Positions 22,966 through 32,523 are shown, counted from the first letter of the stretch. The stretch: DNA of 34,581 nt from Gammaproteobacteria bacterium (GCA_025362015.1 JANYIO010000232.1:1-34581), one strand, 5' to 3'. Numbers and translations are program-made. The notes: generated by a model not told the origin, from the sequence alone.

Positions 22966-25845
22966 TTAAACTTTTTCTGCTGCAGCTCTCTTTTTCACAT
23001 CTTTACTTTCTATTTTCTGTTTCACTTTCAACATTGGTGCAAGAAAGCGTCCGGTATGCGATGCTGGATTTTTTGCTACTTCTTCAGGTGTTCCCTTGGC
23101 GATAATATATCCGCCACCGCTACCGCCTTCTGGCCCCAAATCTACCAACCAATCTGCCGTTTTAATTACATCTAAATTGTGTTCAATCACTACTACTGTA
23201 TTGCCGTGATCGCGTAAACGATGCAAAACCGTGAGCAATTGTTGAATATCGTGGAAGTGTAAGCCGGTTGTAGGTTCATCCAAAATATACAGCGTTTTCC
23301 CCGTATCGCGTTTGGATAATTCTTTGGCGAGTTTTACGCGTTGTGCTTCGCCGCCCGATAAAGTTGTGGCCGCTTGACCGAGACGAATATAGGAAAGACC
23401 CACGTCCATCAATGTTTGTAATTTATTGGCGATGGAAGGCACTGCATCGAAAAATGCGCGTGAATCTTCTACGGTCATATCCAATACTTCATGGATATTT
23501 TTGCCTTTGTATTTTACGTCAAGCGTTTCGCGATTGTAGCGTTTGCCTTTGCAGATATCGCAAGGTACATAGACATCGGGTAAGAAGTGCATTTCAACTT
23601 TAGTAACGCCGTCACCCTGGCAAGCTTCACAGCGGCCGCCTTTAACATTGAAACTGAATCTGCCTGGTTGATAACCGCGTGATCTTGCTTCTTGTGTGCC
23701 AGAAAATAATTCGCGCACGGGTGTGAATATGCCGGTGTAGGTGGCGGGGTTTGAACGCGGTGTGCGGCCAATCGGGCTTTGGTCAATGTCGACACACTTG
23801 TCGAACAAATCCATACCTTCCACTTTGTCATGCAATGCCGGTGTAAGTGTGCTTGCACCGTTGAGTGCAGTTGCTGCGAGTGGATAGAGTGTCGCATTGA
23901 TCAGCGTAGATTTTCCGGAGCCAGAAACTCCTGTAACACAGGTCATTAATCCTACTGGAATTTCCAGCGTAACATTTTGTAAATTATTACCTTTTGCGCC
24001 CACTAAACGTAATATTTGTTTGGGGTTAAAGGGGTGACGTTTTGCCGGAATAGCAATGCATTTTGTACCGCTAAGATATTGGCCGGTGATCGAATCTTTG
24101 TTCGCCATAATATCTTTGACTTTGCCTTGTGCGATGATAAAGCCACCGTGTACTCCCGCACCTGGGCCTATATCAATAACGTGATCGGCGAGGCGAATCG
24201 CCTCTTCATCATGCTCTACCACAATCACGCTATTGCCAATATCGCGCAAATGTTTGAGAGTTTTTAGTAAGCGTTCGTTGTCGCGCTGGTGCAAGCCAAT
24301 AGAGGGCTCGTCGAGAATATACATAACACCTACCAGACCGGCGCCGATTTGGCTCGCAAGACGAATACGTTGCGCTTCCCCGCCAGACAGCGTATCGGCG
24401 CTACGGCTGAGAGTCAGATAGTTCAAGCCCACATCCACCAGAAAACGAAAGCGATCGCGTAATTCTTTGAGAATCTTATCTGCGATACCGGCTTTACGTC
24501 CGGTAAATTGCAATTGCATGTAATAGTCGTAAGCGTCGGCTACAGGCAGCTCGGTGATTTGCGACAATGTGCGCTCGTCAATAAAGACATTGCGCGCTTC
24601 GAGTTTTAATCGCGCACCTTCGCACTCAGGGCAGGTTTGGGTTGAAACAAAACGGGATAAATCCTCGCGCACTGAATTGGATTCGGTGTCGTGAAAACGT
24701 CGTTCCATATTGGGTACAACACCTTCAAAGGCGTGGCTGCGTTTGTACACATCACCGCGATCATTGATGTAGTTAAACTCAATCACGTCCTCACCTGAGC
24801 CGTAAAGTACGGCTTCGCGCTGTTTCGCTTTGAGCTTCTTCCAGGGAGTGTCAATCGTAAAACCGTAATGTTTGGCGAGTGATGCCAGCATATGAAAGTA
24901 ATAAATATTGCGTTTATCCCAGCCGCGAATGGCGCCTTCGGACAGGCTCAATGCATCGTCTTGAATAACCTTTTCTTCATCAAAAAATTGTTTAACGCCT
25001 AGGCCATCGCAACAAGGGCAGGCACCGGCAGGATTATTGAACGAGAAAAGTCGCGGCTCCAGTTCCGTCAAACTGTAATCACAAATAGGGCAGGCGTGTT
25101 TGGATGAGAACAAGCGATCGGGAGCCTCGCCATCCATATAGCTAAGGCAGACAATCCCTTCAGATAAATTGAGCGCGGTTTCCAGAGATTCGGCGAGGCG
25201 CAGCTTAATGTCCTCCCGCACTTTAAAGCGGTCTATAACAACTTCGATAGTGTGTTTCTTTTTCTTGTCGAGCTTCGGCGTATCGTCCATATCACAAAGA
25301 GTGCCGTTGATGCGCGCACGAATAAAACCGTCGCGCTTCAACTGTTCAAAGGTATGCAAGTGCTCACCTTTACGGTCGCGGACAATAGGTGCTAGCAGCA
25401 TTAGCTTGGTGCTTTCAGGTAAGGCAACAATGGTATCCACCATTTCGCTGATCGTTTGCGCAGCCAGAGGTTCGCCGTGAATAGGGCAGCGGGCTTCGCC
25501 CACTCGGGCATACAACAGCCGTAAATAATCGTAAATTTCGGTGATGGTCCCCACCGTAGAACGTGGATTGTGCGAAGTGGATTTTTGCTCAATGGAAATT
25601 GCCGGGCTCAAACCTTCAATATGGTCGACATCCGGCTTTTCCATCATCGACAAAAATTGCCGCGCATAAGTGGAAAGTGATTCCACATAGCGACGCTGAC
25701 CTTCGGCATACAGCGTATCAAATGCCAGCGATGATTTACCGGAACCTGAAGGGCCCGTAATCACGACCAGCTTGTCGCGCGGAATATCCACATCAATATT
25801 TTTAAGGTTATGGGTGCGTGCGCCGCGAACGATAATGGTGTCCAT
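22966..25845 (-). CDS. uvrA: Excinuclease ABC subunit UvrA
   Basis: The damage-recognition ATPase of nucleotide excision repair; a UvrA dimer loads UvrB at lesions. The 959 residues show two ABC ATPase modules: Walker [10 protein letters not shown] at 31-39 and GVSGSGKST in the second half, with [12 protein letters not shown] and [12 protein letters not shown] signature motifs and ILDEPS/ILDEPT Walker B motifs. Two zinc modules are intact: CPIC...CPCC in the first half and CEAC...CDIC in the second. Length is slightly greater than E. coli because of a charged tail. The gene is monocistronic and converges on the porin-like gene. No LexA box (CTG-N10-CAG) was found before the start, so SOS control is not evident. 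Confidence 0.98.
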   Translation of the reverse strand: MDTIIVRGARTHNLKNIDVDIPRDKLVVITGPSGSGKSSLAFDTLYAEGQRRYVESLSTYARQFLSMMEKPDVDHIEGLSPAISIEQKSTSHNPRSTVGTITEIYDYLRLLYARVGEARCPIHGEPLAAQTISEMVDTIVALPESTKLMLLAPIVRDRKGEHLHTFEQLKRDGFIRARINGTLCDMDDTPKLDKKKKHTIEVVIDRFKVREDIKLRLAESLETALNLSEGIVCLSYMDGEAPDRLFSSKHACPICDYSLTELEPRLFSFNNPAGACPCCDGLGVKQFFDEEKVIQDDALSLSEGAIRGWDKRNIYYFHMLASLAKHYGFTIDTPWKKLKAKQREAVLYGSGEDVIEFNYINDRGDVYKRSHAFEGVVPNMERRFHDTESNSVREDLSRFVSTQTCPECEGARLKLEARNVFIDERTLSQITELPVADAYDYYMQLQFTGRKAGIADKILKELRDRFRFLVDVGLNYLTLSRSADTLSGGEAQRIRLASQIGAGLVGVMYILDEPSIGLHQRDNERLLKTLKHLRDIGNSVIVVEHDEEAIRLADHVIDIGPGAGVHGGFIIAQGKVKDIMANKDSITGQYLSGTKCIAIPAKRHPFNPKQILRLVGAKGNNLQNVTLEIPVGLMTCVTGVSGSGKSTLINATLYPLAATALNGASTLTPALHDKVEGMDLFDKCVDIDQSPIGRTPRSNPATYTGIFTPVRELFSGTQEARSRGYQPGRFSFNVKGGRCEACQGDGVTKVEMHFLPDVYVPCDICKGKRYNRETLDVKYKGKNIHEVLDMTVEDSRAFFDAVPSIANKLQTLMDVGLSYIRLGQAATTLSGGEAQRVKLAKELSKRDTGKTLYILDEPTTGLHFHDIQQLLTVLHRLRDHGNTVVVIEHNLDVIKTADWLVDLGPEGGSGGGYIIAKGTPEEVAKNPASHTGRFLAPMLKVKQKIESKDVKKRAAAEKV

Positions 25846-25877
25846 CTACTGCTCTCAAAAAATTAGGCAAGGGGCGG

Positions 25878-25883
25878 ATTATA
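25878..25883 (-). promoter_or_regulatory. Candidate -10 element for uvrA
   Basis: The minus strand reads TATAAT, the perfect sigma-70 -10 hexamer, 33 bases before the uvrA ATG. No good -35 lies 16-18 bases further upstream, so this remains a single-element match. Confidence 0.35.
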
Positions 25884-25954
25884 CGTGATGCAAGTGGCAG
25901 TGGATGTCAGTATTCTATATTTCGCATAATTCACGATAAGGTAAATTGTTTAAA

Positions 25955-26383
25955 ATGCATAAAACTAACATTACCGCTGACACCGACCAAATAAAAATTG
26001 ATTATTTATTTGTATATGGGACCTTACGGAAAGCTTGCAAGAGCGGCGCGCACAATGAGTATTTAGGCGGCGCGGATTTTGTATCCAACGCTAAAGTTCG
26101 CGGGCAACTATTTATGGTTGGTGACTATCCCGGTTTAGTCACCAGCGAAGTCGGGCAATGGGTCGTTGGCGAGATTTATTTACTCAGTAACCAAGCACAA
26201 TTGCACGATTTAGATCTGTATGAAGGCTGCGCTAAAAACTCACCTCAACCTCATGAATATTATCGCTGTATTCATGAGGTGGCTTTAAATAACGGTGATA
26301 TTGTTAAGGCTTGGGTTTATGTTTATCAGCAAGATACGCAAGCACTGATGAGTATCCATTCGGGAGATTTTTTGAGTGCTTAG
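25955..26383 (+). CDS. Gamma-glutamylcyclotransferase-like family protein (YtfP/GGCT fold)
   Basis: The 142-residue protein has the GGCT-like fold: nucleotide-like loop FVYGTLR at 19-25, the GQLFMVGDYPGLV strand-turn, GEIYLL, and a conserved acidic residue in LDLYEGC (Glu90), the position of the catalytic glutamate in GGCT. Members act on gamma-glutamyl amines or peptides, but most bacterial ones have no proven substrate. The start could be the ATG at 25955 or a TTG at 25946 that lies closer to AAGG; the domain is unaffected. It is divergent from uvrA and separated by about 150 bp from the HD-GYP gene. Confidence 0.82.
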   Translation: MHKTNITADTDQIKIDYLFVYGTLRKACKSGAHNEYLGGADFVSNAKVRGQLFMVGDYPGLVTSEVGQWVVGEIYLLSNQAQLHDLDLYEGCAKNSPQPHEYYRCIHEVALNNGDIVKAWVYVYQQDTQALMSIHSGDFLSA

Positions 26384-26528
26384 CACTTCTCTGCTTTTTG
26401 ATATTATGTTGTGGTTTTGCTGGTTGTAACTTCATTTCAGTTAGGTGCTTTTAAATAGAGCGCAAAATAAACTACTCTCAATACTGCTGCTAGACTTCTT
26501 AAATCTATTGCCGCGTTGAGACATTTCA

Positions 26529-27875
26529 TTGCAAAACTTAAAACTCTCCGAATTAATCGGCGCACTCAGCTACGCACTGGATATCACCGAAGGTCAGCCT
26601 GAAGGCCACTGCATTCGCTGTTGCTGGATTGGCATGAGTATTGGCCAAAAACTTGCGTTGAATCCGTCGCAATTGTGGGAGTTGTACTATGTGTTGCTGC
26701 TCAAGGATTTGGGTTGTAGCAGTAATGCTTCGCGTATTTGTGAGCTGTATTTAACGGATGATTTAAGTTTTAAACGCGATTTCAAGTGGGTGGATGGCAG
26801 CTTGCCTCAGGTATTGCGGTTCGTATTGCGTCATACCGGTACCAGCGCAGGCTTGGTGGATCGTCTTAAAGCCGTCACTGAAATATTTAAACATGGCGAT
26901 GAAATTGCGCAGGAGTTAATCAAAACCCGCTGTACGCGCGGTGCCGATATTGCACGGCGCCTGCGCTTCTCTGAGCCGGTAGCGGAAGGGATTCATGCAT
27001 TGGACGAGCATTGGGATGGGCATGGTCGTCCCGAAGGTTTGACCGGCTCACAAATTCCTCTCTATGCCCGCATCGCTTTGCTTGCACAAGTGATTGATAT
27101 TATGAATTCTTCACAAGGTGCTGATGCGGCTCTGATTGAGGTGAAAGAGCGTTCAGAGATTTGGTTTGATCCTGATTTAGTTGAGGCTTTTGCGGGGGTT
27201 GCGGCTGAACCTGCTTTTTGGCAAAACCTCAACGCGGCGGATCTTGAAACCCGTATTCTCGCGTTGGAACCGGGGCAATATACCAAACCGCTGGATGAAG
27301 ATTTTCTTGATGATATTGCTGAAGCTTTCGGTCAGGTTGTCGATGCCAAAAGCCCATTCACAGCTGGGCATAGTGCGCGGGTTGGGCTTTATACCAGTCT
27401 CCTGGCTGAAGATTTGGGTTTGTCCGAGCCGCGTCGTCGTTGGTTAAAACGCGGTGCTTTGTTGCATGATGTGGGTAAATTGGGGGTGAGTAATAGCATT
27501 CTGGATAAGCCTGGCAAGCTTGATGACGTTGAATGGGCGGCAGTGCAAAAACATGCGGCTTTTACGCAAGTTATTTTAGGGCGTATTGATGTATTTGCGG
27601 AGCTTGCGCAGGTCTCCAGTGCGCATCATGAACGGCTGGATGGCAAAGGTTATCCCTTGGGATTAATGGCTGAGCAAATAACTCTGGAAACTCGCATTAT
27701 CACCACGGCTGATATATTTGATGCAATTACTGCGGAGCGTCCTTATCGCGGCGCCGTTCCCGTTGCCAAAACCATGGTTATGATGGGTGAAACCGTGGGC
27801 ACCGCACTAGATCCTGCCTGTTATGCGAGTTTGCAGCGCATGGTAAGAGATCATCCTGAACTATTTCCTGAATAA
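26529..27875 (+). CDS. Tandem HD-domain protein with C-terminal HD-GYP phosphodiesterase
   Basis: The 448-residue cytoplasmic protein has two HD-type halves. The C-terminal half keeps the HD-GYP set: LLHDVGKLGV with His313-Asp314, the HHERLDGKGYP motif at 366-376, and a TTADIFDAIT helix, so it should hydrolyse cyclic-di-GMP (or a related dinucleotide). The N-terminal half repeats the same plan in degenerate form: KD at 59-60 in place of HD, DEHWDGHGRP at 159-168 in place of HHExxDGxGYP, and AQVIDIM in place of ADVFDAM, which predicts a non-catalytic, perhaps regulatory, copy. No receiver or membrane segment is attached. The start is TTG, with GAGAC just upstream. It lies between uvrA and ssb with no obvious partner; it could balance the FimX-like receptor encoded elsewhere in the window. 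Confidence 0.86.
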   Translation: MQNLKLSELIGALSYALDITEGQPEGHCIRCCWIGMSIGQKLALNPSQLWELYYVLLLKDLGCSSNASRICELYLTDDLSFKRDFKWVDGSLPQVLRFVLRHTGTSAGLVDRLKAVTEIFKHGDEIAQELIKTRCTRGADIARRLRFSEPVAEGIHALDEHWDGHGRPEGLTGSQIPLYARIALLAQVIDIMNSSQGADAALIEVKERSEIWFDPDLVEAFAGVAAEPAFWQNLNAADLETRILALEPGQYTKPLDEDFLDDIAEAFGQVVDAKSPFTAGHSARVGLYTSLLAEDLGLSEPRRRWLKRGALLHDVGKLGVSNSILDKPGKLDDVEWAAVQKHAAFTQVILGRIDVFAELAQVSSAHHERLDGKGYPLGLMAEQITLETRIITTADIFDAITAERPYRGAVPVAKTMVMMGETVGTALDPACYASLQRMVRDHPELFPE

Positions 27876-27950
27876 CTTGAATCGTTTCCTGAATAACCTG
27901 AGTTGCCTTCTGAATAATCTGAGTTGCCTCGTGAATAAATTGGTTTATGC
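27867..27950. repeat. 21-bp tandem repeat, four copies, spanning the stop codon of the HD-GYP gene
   Basis: Units start at 27867, 27888, 27909 and 27930. Each begins with a CTGAATAA-like block; units 2 and 3 share almost their full length (TGAGTTGCCT ends), the first and fourth are more diverged. The first unit contains the gene's last codons and stop (GAA TAA). Because 21 is a multiple of three, each further unit supplies another in-frame TAA. Confidence 0.8.
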
Positions 27951-28041
27951 GAGCTAAATCCGTTTATTTCCAGTAATAGCTATCTGCTTGCATGGCGCCC
28001 TTGATAGAATTGCGGCCCCTGTCTTCGGAGCTATACCTCTC

Positions 28042-29421
28042 GTGCAAGTATCATCGTCTGATCTGATCTCCGCCCCCCTTCCGTTCGAACGTCGTGTGGT
28101 CATGTCGCTTGCCGCGTTGTATACATTTCGTATGTTTGGTCTGTTCCTATTGCTGCCGGTCTTGGCGCTCTACGGGACACAATACGCAGGACATACTCCG
28201 TTTTTGCTGGGCGTAGCACTTGGTGCTTACGGTGCGAGTCAGGCGTTATTGCAAATCCCTTTTGGGATGCTGTCAGATCGAATTGGCCGCAAACCGATTA
28301 TTTTTTTCGGGCTTATCGTTTTCATTATTGGCAGTCTGGTTGCGGCTCAGGCGCACAGCGTTTATGAATTAATTCTCGGGCGAGTCTTACAAGGTGGCGG
28401 CGCAATTTCAGGTGTGGTGATGGCGTTATTGACTGACCTTACCTCTGAAGAGAATCGTACTAAAGCCATGGCGACAATAGGTGCTTCTATTGGCGTGTCT
28501 TTTTCCGTTGCCATGGTTGTTGGTCCACTGGTGGCGAGTTGGGGTGGAGTGGGTAGCATTTTCTGGATTACCGCTGCACTTGGAGTTATCGGCATTCTTA
28601 TTCTGGCGTTGTTAGTGCCTAAGGTTCAGCATGTCCCGCGTCGCAAACAGGAAGCGGGTGCTGTACCGAGTTTACTGTGGCAAACGTTAAAACACCCTGA
28701 GCTAATGCGTTTAAATGTGGGGATTTTCTCACTGCATTTTGTGCTTATGGCCAACTTTATGGTGTTGCCACAAATTCTAGAGCAACAACTGCATATTCCT
28801 CGCAATCACCACGGCATGCTTTATTTTCCGCTACTTGTTGTTGCTTTCGCAGTTATGCTGCCCTTTGTCATCATTGCGGAAAAACGTCGCAAAATTAAAC
28901 CTGTATTTCTGGGTGCAATTGGCTTATTGGCCGTCATGGAGTTGGCCTTAATGATTGCTCCACCGAATTATTATTTCACCATAGCGGCATTATTCTTTTT
29001 CTTTGTTGCTTTTAATTTGTTGGAGGCAACCTTGCCCTCTATGGTCAGCAAGATTGCACCTGCGGGCGCAAAAGGCACTGCAACCGGGATTTATTCCACC
29101 AGTCAAGTAATCGGTGTTTCGGCGGGCGGCGCGGTTGGTGGCTGGCTGTTGCAACACTATGGAATGACGGCGGTATTTGCACTGGCTGCATTTTTTACAC
29201 TGATATGGCTGGCAGCGGCTTGGTCAATGAAACCCCCGCGTTTTCTGGCGAGTGTACTTATCCCATTGCGTCATCACGATGCTCAAGTCATCGCCGAAAA
29301 ACTGCGTGCGGTTGAAGGTGTAGCCGAAGTGTTGATTGTTGCTTCGGAAAATACGGCTTACCTAAAAGTGGACCAACGTCTCGTTGATAGAAAAGCCTTG
29401 CATGCAATTGTTGCGGAATAA
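28042..29421 (+). CDS. MFS transporter with C-terminal ferredoxin-like domain (YajR-like)
   Basis: An inner membrane transporter of 12 helices followed by about 60 soluble residues. The first half carries QIPFGMLSDRIGRKP, the MFS motif A in loop 2-3, and LGRVLQGGGAISGVVMALLTDLT with EENRTKAM after helix 4, as in E. coli YajR. After the last helix, residues about 400-459 (HHDAQVIAEKLRAVEGVAEVLIV ...) fit the ferredoxin-like YAM domain that marks YajR. The substrate is unknown. The start is uncertain: the frame is open from a TTG at 27988; GTG at 28042 gives an N-terminus like YajR (a short stretch before ERR), and ATG at 28102 would begin at the first helix. The uvrA-MFS-ssb neighbourhood is also known from Pseudomonas, here with two extra genes between. 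Confidence 0.86.
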   Translation: MQVSSSDLISAPLPFERRVVMSLAALYTFRMFGLFLLLPVLALYGTQYAGHTPFLLGVALGAYGASQALLQIPFGMLSDRIGRKPIIFFGLIVFIIGSLVAAQAHSVYELILGRVLQGGGAISGVVMALLTDLTSEENRTKAMATIGASIGVSFSVAMVVGPLVASWGGVGSIFWITAALGVIGILILALLVPKVQHVPRRKQEAGAVPSLLWQTLKHPELMRLNVGIFSLHFVLMANFMVLPQILEQQLHIPRNHHGMLYFPLLVVAFAVMLPFVIIAEKRRKIKPVFLGAIGLLAVMELALMIAPPNYYFTIAALFFFFVAFNLLEATLPSMVSKIAPAGAKGTATGIYSTSQVIGVSAGGAVGGWLLQHYGMTAVFALAAFFTLIWLAAAWSMKPPRFLASVLIPLRHHDAQVIAEKLRAVEGVAEVLIVASENTAYLKVDQRLVDRKALHAIVAE

Positions 29422-29554
29422 GAAAAAAGTATTTTGAGTGCGACTTATGGTCGTGTATTCTGCTCCAGCTTCGCCAAGCGAAGACAATTAATCCGAATGT
29501 CGCCCGACAAACATAAAGAAGGCGATTACACCATCAAACCAAGAGGAATTCACC

Positions 29555-30115
29555 ATGGCACGCGGCGTTAACAAAGTCATTATCATCGGCAATATCGGTC
29601 AAGACCCTGAAATAAAATACATGCCCTCTGGCGGCGCTGTTACCAACGTTAGTATCGCCACTTCCGAATCCTGGAAAGACAAAACCACCGGCCAGCCGCA
29701 AGAGCGTACTGAATGGCACCGCGTGGTATTTTTTAATCGCCTGGGTGAAATTGCTGGCCAATATTTGAAAAAGGGCAGCAAAGTTTATATCGAAGGTTCA
29801 TTGCGCACCCGCAAATGGCAAGCGCAAGATGGTACAGATCGCTATACCACTGAAATCGTCGCCAACGAAATGCAAATGCTCGATGGCCGCGGCGACAACG
29901 CTGGCAGTAGCTTCAATCAAGATGACGGGCAACAATTTGGCGGTGCGCCAAGTGGTTACCAAGGTGGCGGAGCTCCAAATGCAGCTCAAGGCGCTCGTCC
30001 TAATCAGGCACCACAAAACTCAAACAATCAATTTAATCAAGCTCCCGCGCCTAGCCACAACGCACCGCAACAACCAGCTGGCTTTGATTCATTTGACGAT
30101 GATATTCCGTTTTAG
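29555..30115 (+). CDS. ssb: Single-stranded DNA-binding protein SSB
   Basis: Coats single-stranded DNA in replication, repair and recombination and recruits partners through its tail. The 186 residues comprise an OB-fold domain (1-110: [53 protein letters not shown]), a flexible Gln/Asn/Gly/Pro-rich linker (about 115-175), and the acidic tip DDDIPF that binds exonuclease I, RecQ and others. The start has an AGAGGA ribosome binding site. It follows the MFS gene by 133 bp and ends at a clear terminator, so it is probably its own transcription unit. Confidence 0.97.
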   Translation: MARGVNKVIIIGNIGQDPEIKYMPSGGAVTNVSIATSESWKDKTTGQPQERTEWHRVVFFNRLGEIAGQYLKKGSKVYIEGSLRTRKWQAQDGTDRYTTEIVANEMQMLDGRGDNAGSSFNQDDGQQFGGAPSGYQGGGAPNAAQGARPNQAPQNSNNQFNQAPAPSHNAPQQPAGFDSFDDDIPF

Positions 30116-30144
30116 GGAATATTTTTACAAAAAATTGAAAATAG

Positions 30145-30172
30145 AAAAGCCTCGTTTTCGCGGGGCTTTTTT
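30145..30172 (+). terminator. Intrinsic terminator after ssb
   Basis: A 10-bp stem with one G-U pair (30145-30154 with 30161-30170) closes the loop TTTTCG and runs into T residues. It lies 29 bases after the ssb stop. Confidence 0.9.
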
Positions 30173-30250
30173 AGTTAATCATGGTGAAGAAAAATTAATT
30201 AAGTAAAATTGCGTGAAATTTCAATTGTGATCTTGATGCGAGGTTAAGCT

Positions 30251-31012
30251 ATGGAAAATGATGCTGAAATTTCAATGATTAAAAAATTTGCAGAAAATGC
30301 AGCACCAGAAAGCTACAAAAATTTACTCAATTGTTTTAGTGGGCTTGGTTATCGCAATGCAACTTTCCATGACTTTTGTGCTGCGCAAACAGATCTATTG
30401 CTTCGTCATGATGTAGACGTCAGTCTTGAATTTGCCTTGCAAATAGCCGACATTGAGTGTGATAGTGGCTATAAATCAACTTTTTTTATTTTAATGTCAT
30501 CTGAGTTTTATAATCCTGCATCATCTGCTGCACGCGCTATTATTAAAAAAGTAATCGCCATGGGGCATGAAATCGGTCTGCATTTTGACGCGTCTGTCTA
30601 TAAAAAAGATTTAACTATTCTCAATGCTGCAGCAAAACAAGAATGTAATACTCTTGAAGATATTATAGGTGCCGCAATTAAAGTCACGGCATTTCATCGG
30701 CCCGGCACCTGCTACCCAGAGTTTTTAGGTATGGATATGTTATTTGCGGACAGATTGCATGCTTATGCGCCCCAATTTTTTAGCGAAAAAGTATATGTTT
30801 CTGATGGCGCGGGTTATTGGTCGCATGGACATCCTTTAGATCATCCTGCTGTAGAAAATAAAACAGGCTTACAATTGTTAACTCATCCTTATCTTTGGGT
30901 GCAGGTGGGAACGCAAAGCCGCACGCAAAAATTGGATTCGTTCCTGGGAAATCGATCCGCATTTTTAAGTAGAGAAGTAAGCAGAAATTTTAAATTTTAT
31001 GGCGCGAAGTAA
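30251..31012 (+). CDS. NodB-like polysaccharide deacetylase family protein (divergent)
   Basis: The 253-residue protein lacks a signal peptide and is probably cytoplasmic. It shows the outline of the carbohydrate esterase 4 / NodB fold: LLLRHDVDVS at 49-58 (catalytic Asp and metal-binding positions), GHEIGLHFD at 105-113 (the H-x-x-x-x-H-like second motif), FHRPG at 148-152 (motif 3 arginine region) and LTHPYLW near the C-terminus. Members of this branch usually occur in surface-polysaccharide clusters, but none is visible around it. Substrate unknown. GAGG seven bases before the ATG supports the start. It stands alone between ssb and gloC. Confidence 0.72.
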   Translation: MENDAEISMIKKFAENAAPESYKNLLNCFSGLGYRNATFHDFCAAQTDLLLRHDVDVSLEFALQIADIECDSGYKSTFFILMSSEFYNPASSAARAIIKKVIAMGHEIGLHFDASVYKKDLTILNAAAKQECNTLEDIIGAAIKVTAFHRPGTCYPEFLGMDMLFADRLHAYAPQFFSEKVYVSDGAGYWSHGHPLDHPAVENKTGLQLLTHPYLWVQVGTQSRTQKLDSFLGNRSAFLSREVSRNFKFYGAK

Positions 31013-31066
31013 ATGCTTTTCTCTTTGATCATTATCTAAACTCACAATATTTTATTCGGTGAATCT

Positions 31067-31714
31067 GTGCTGCATTATCAAATTATTCCTGTTACTCATT
31101 ATCGCCAAAATTGCACCTTGTTGTGGTGCGATGAAACGCAACATGCTGCAGTGGTTGATCCTGGCGGCAATATTGATCTTATTCAGCAAGCGATTCATGA
31201 GCGGCATTTAATCCTGGAGAAAATTTTATTAACTCACGGCCACTTGGATCATGTTGGTGGCGTAGCGGCTTTAGCTGCAGCGTTAAACGTTCCCATTGAA
31301 GGGCCTCATGTGGATGATATGTATTGGATCAATCAGCTGCCACTGCAAGCACAGATGATGGGGTTTTCTGCGTCGCAATCATTTCAGCCAGATTTGTTTT
31401 TTGTGGATGGTGATCAAGTCACATTTGGCAATATTCAGCTGCAAATTCGTCACTGCCCAGGCCATACTCCTGGGCACATTATTTTTTATCACCGAGAAAG
31501 TGAGCTCGCATTAGTGGGGGATGTGTTATTTCATGGCTCTATCGGGCGTACAGATTTCCCCCGCGGCAATTACAATGATTTAGTGAATTCAATTCGCCAA
31601 AAGCTATGGCCTCTGGGCGATGACGTAAAATTTATTCCAGGTCATGGTCCTATGTCTACTTTTGGTGATGAGCGTAAAAATAATGCATTTGTTGCGGACA
31701 AAAAATTTGGTTAA
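31067..31714 (+). CDS. gloC: Type II glyoxalase GloC (YcbL-like metallo-beta-lactamase fold hydrolase)
   Basis: Hydrolyses S-D-lactoylglutathione, finishing glutathione-dependent methylglyoxal detoxification. The 215-residue protein has the same length and closely similar sequence as E. coli YcbL. Metal ligands are THGHLDHVGG (His57, His59, Asp61, His62), HCPGHTPGH (His133), GDVLFHG (Asp152) and PGHGP (His193). The absence of the GloB C-terminal substrate domain identifies the YcbL/GloC branch. The start is GTG at 31067, aligning with the E. coli N-terminus (x-x-YxIIPVT). Transcribed alone or with the upstream deacetylase-like gene, 54 bp away. Confidence 0.92.
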   Translation: MLHYQIIPVTHYRQNCTLLWCDETQHAAVVDPGGNIDLIQQAIHERHLILEKILLTHGHLDHVGGVAALAAALNVPIEGPHVDDMYWINQLPLQAQMMGFSASQSFQPDLFFVDGDQVTFGNIQLQIRHCPGHTPGHIIFYHRESELALVGDVLFHGSIGRTDFPRGNYNDLVNSIRQKLWPLGDDVKFIPGHGPMSTFGDERKNNAFVADKKFG

Positions 31715-31816
31715 TCTGTGATCCGGAATTTTGATCGTATTATTAAACAGGCATCAACCAATTCTATTTGTTCTTACTAATTACTCTTAATAGTTGTTAT
31801 TGCAGTTACTATTAAT

Positions 31817-31857
31817 GTTATTTGGGTAATGTTATTCGGGTAGAGTTACCGGGTGAT
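31817..31857. repeat. Degenerate 13-14 bp tandem repeat, three copies, upstream of the small barrel gene
   Basis: Units at 31817-31830, 31831-31844 and 31845-31857 share GTTAYYYGGGT. They lie about 180 bp before the start of the outer membrane protein at 32035, inside a 320-bp intergenic stretch that has no credible gene. Spacing near 14 bp could suit regulator binding or may be neutral slippage. Confidence 0.6.
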
Positions 31858-32034
31858 GGCAGGCGTAGGGCTGGGTTCTGATATAGGGGTATTGTTGCAC
31901 ATCTTATCAATAACGACTAACCTGTGTTTGACGCTAATCTTATGCTGCTCTTAGTTGAAATAAACTTATCTAAACGAGTAGAATCGCCAAGTCAAATACT
32001 TGCATAAACATCTTCCTAAAAAGGATAACGCCAA

Positions 32035-32511
32035 ATGAAAAGAATTATAATTGCACTGCTGTCTTTAGTGGCTACTTCAGCTTTTGCCGATATTCACTCT
32101 AACAACGGATTTTATGTTGGGGGGGGAGTAACTAATGTAAAACTAGCTGATAGCCCTTACACTTGGTCTACTGTTGAGGCTATTGGTGGTTATAAACTTA
32201 GCCCGTTTGTGGGTGGCGAAATAAGAATAGGGGCGGCAGGTGAGAGCGATCCTAATATAACAGGTTATTTTTCCGCTTATTATCGCGTGGAAAGTGCAAA
32301 TGAAGTGGGAAAAACTTATTTGCTTGCAGGATATACGGTAGGGTCTATGTCTGGAGCCTACAGTAGTTTTTCTGGTTTTACTTTCGGAGTAGGGATAGGT
32401 TTTGTGATGAGCGATAACATAAACTTCAATCTGGAATACAAACAGCTGAAGGATAATAAAGACAATCTTGATTTCAGCGGTTTTAGTGCTGGTGTTGATT
32501 ATAGATTTTGA
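32035..32511 (+). CDS. Small outer membrane beta-barrel protein (OmpX/OmpW-like size)
   Basis: A 158-residue secreted protein: signal peptide ending at AFA|D (residues 1-18), then eight likely strands with the usual alternation (GFYVGGGVTNVKL, STVEAIGGYKL, VGGEIRIGAAG, TYLLAGYTVGS, FTFGVGIGFVM, INFNLEYKQL) and the C-terminal barrel signal AGVDYRF. The pattern matches the 'porin family / outer membrane beta-barrel' group found in many gammaproteobacteria. A specific function cannot be assigned. AAGGA nine bases before the ATG supports the start. It is preceded by a repeat-bearing leader and followed by a perfect 13-bp hairpin. Confidence 0.83.
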   Translation: MKRIIIALLSLVATSAFADIHSNNGFYVGGGVTNVKLADSPYTWSTVEAIGGYKLSPFVGGEIRIGAAGESDPNITGYFSAYYRVESANEVGKTYLLAGYTVGSMSGAYSSFSGFTFGVGIGFVMSDNINFNLEYKQLKDNKDNLDFSGFSAGVDYRF

Positions 32512-32523
32512 TCGAGCTTAAGA

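Noticed and set aside
23514-23897. 127-residue frame overlapping uvrA in another frame
   Set aside because: His/Thr/Gln-rich, no ribosome binding site, fully inside uvrA.
25846-25954. LexA (SOS) box before uvrA
   Set aside because: No CTG-N10-CAG match was found on either strand in the divergent region; uvrA in many bacteria is SOS-controlled but the sequence does not show it here.
29469-29483. Short hairpin (6-bp stem, 3-base loop) between the MFS gene and ssb
   Set aside because: Too short and without a T-run to call a terminator.
29829-30206. 125-residue frame overlapping the 3' part of ssb
   Set aside because: Frame-shifted shadow of the low-complexity SSB linker; it runs through the ssb terminator.
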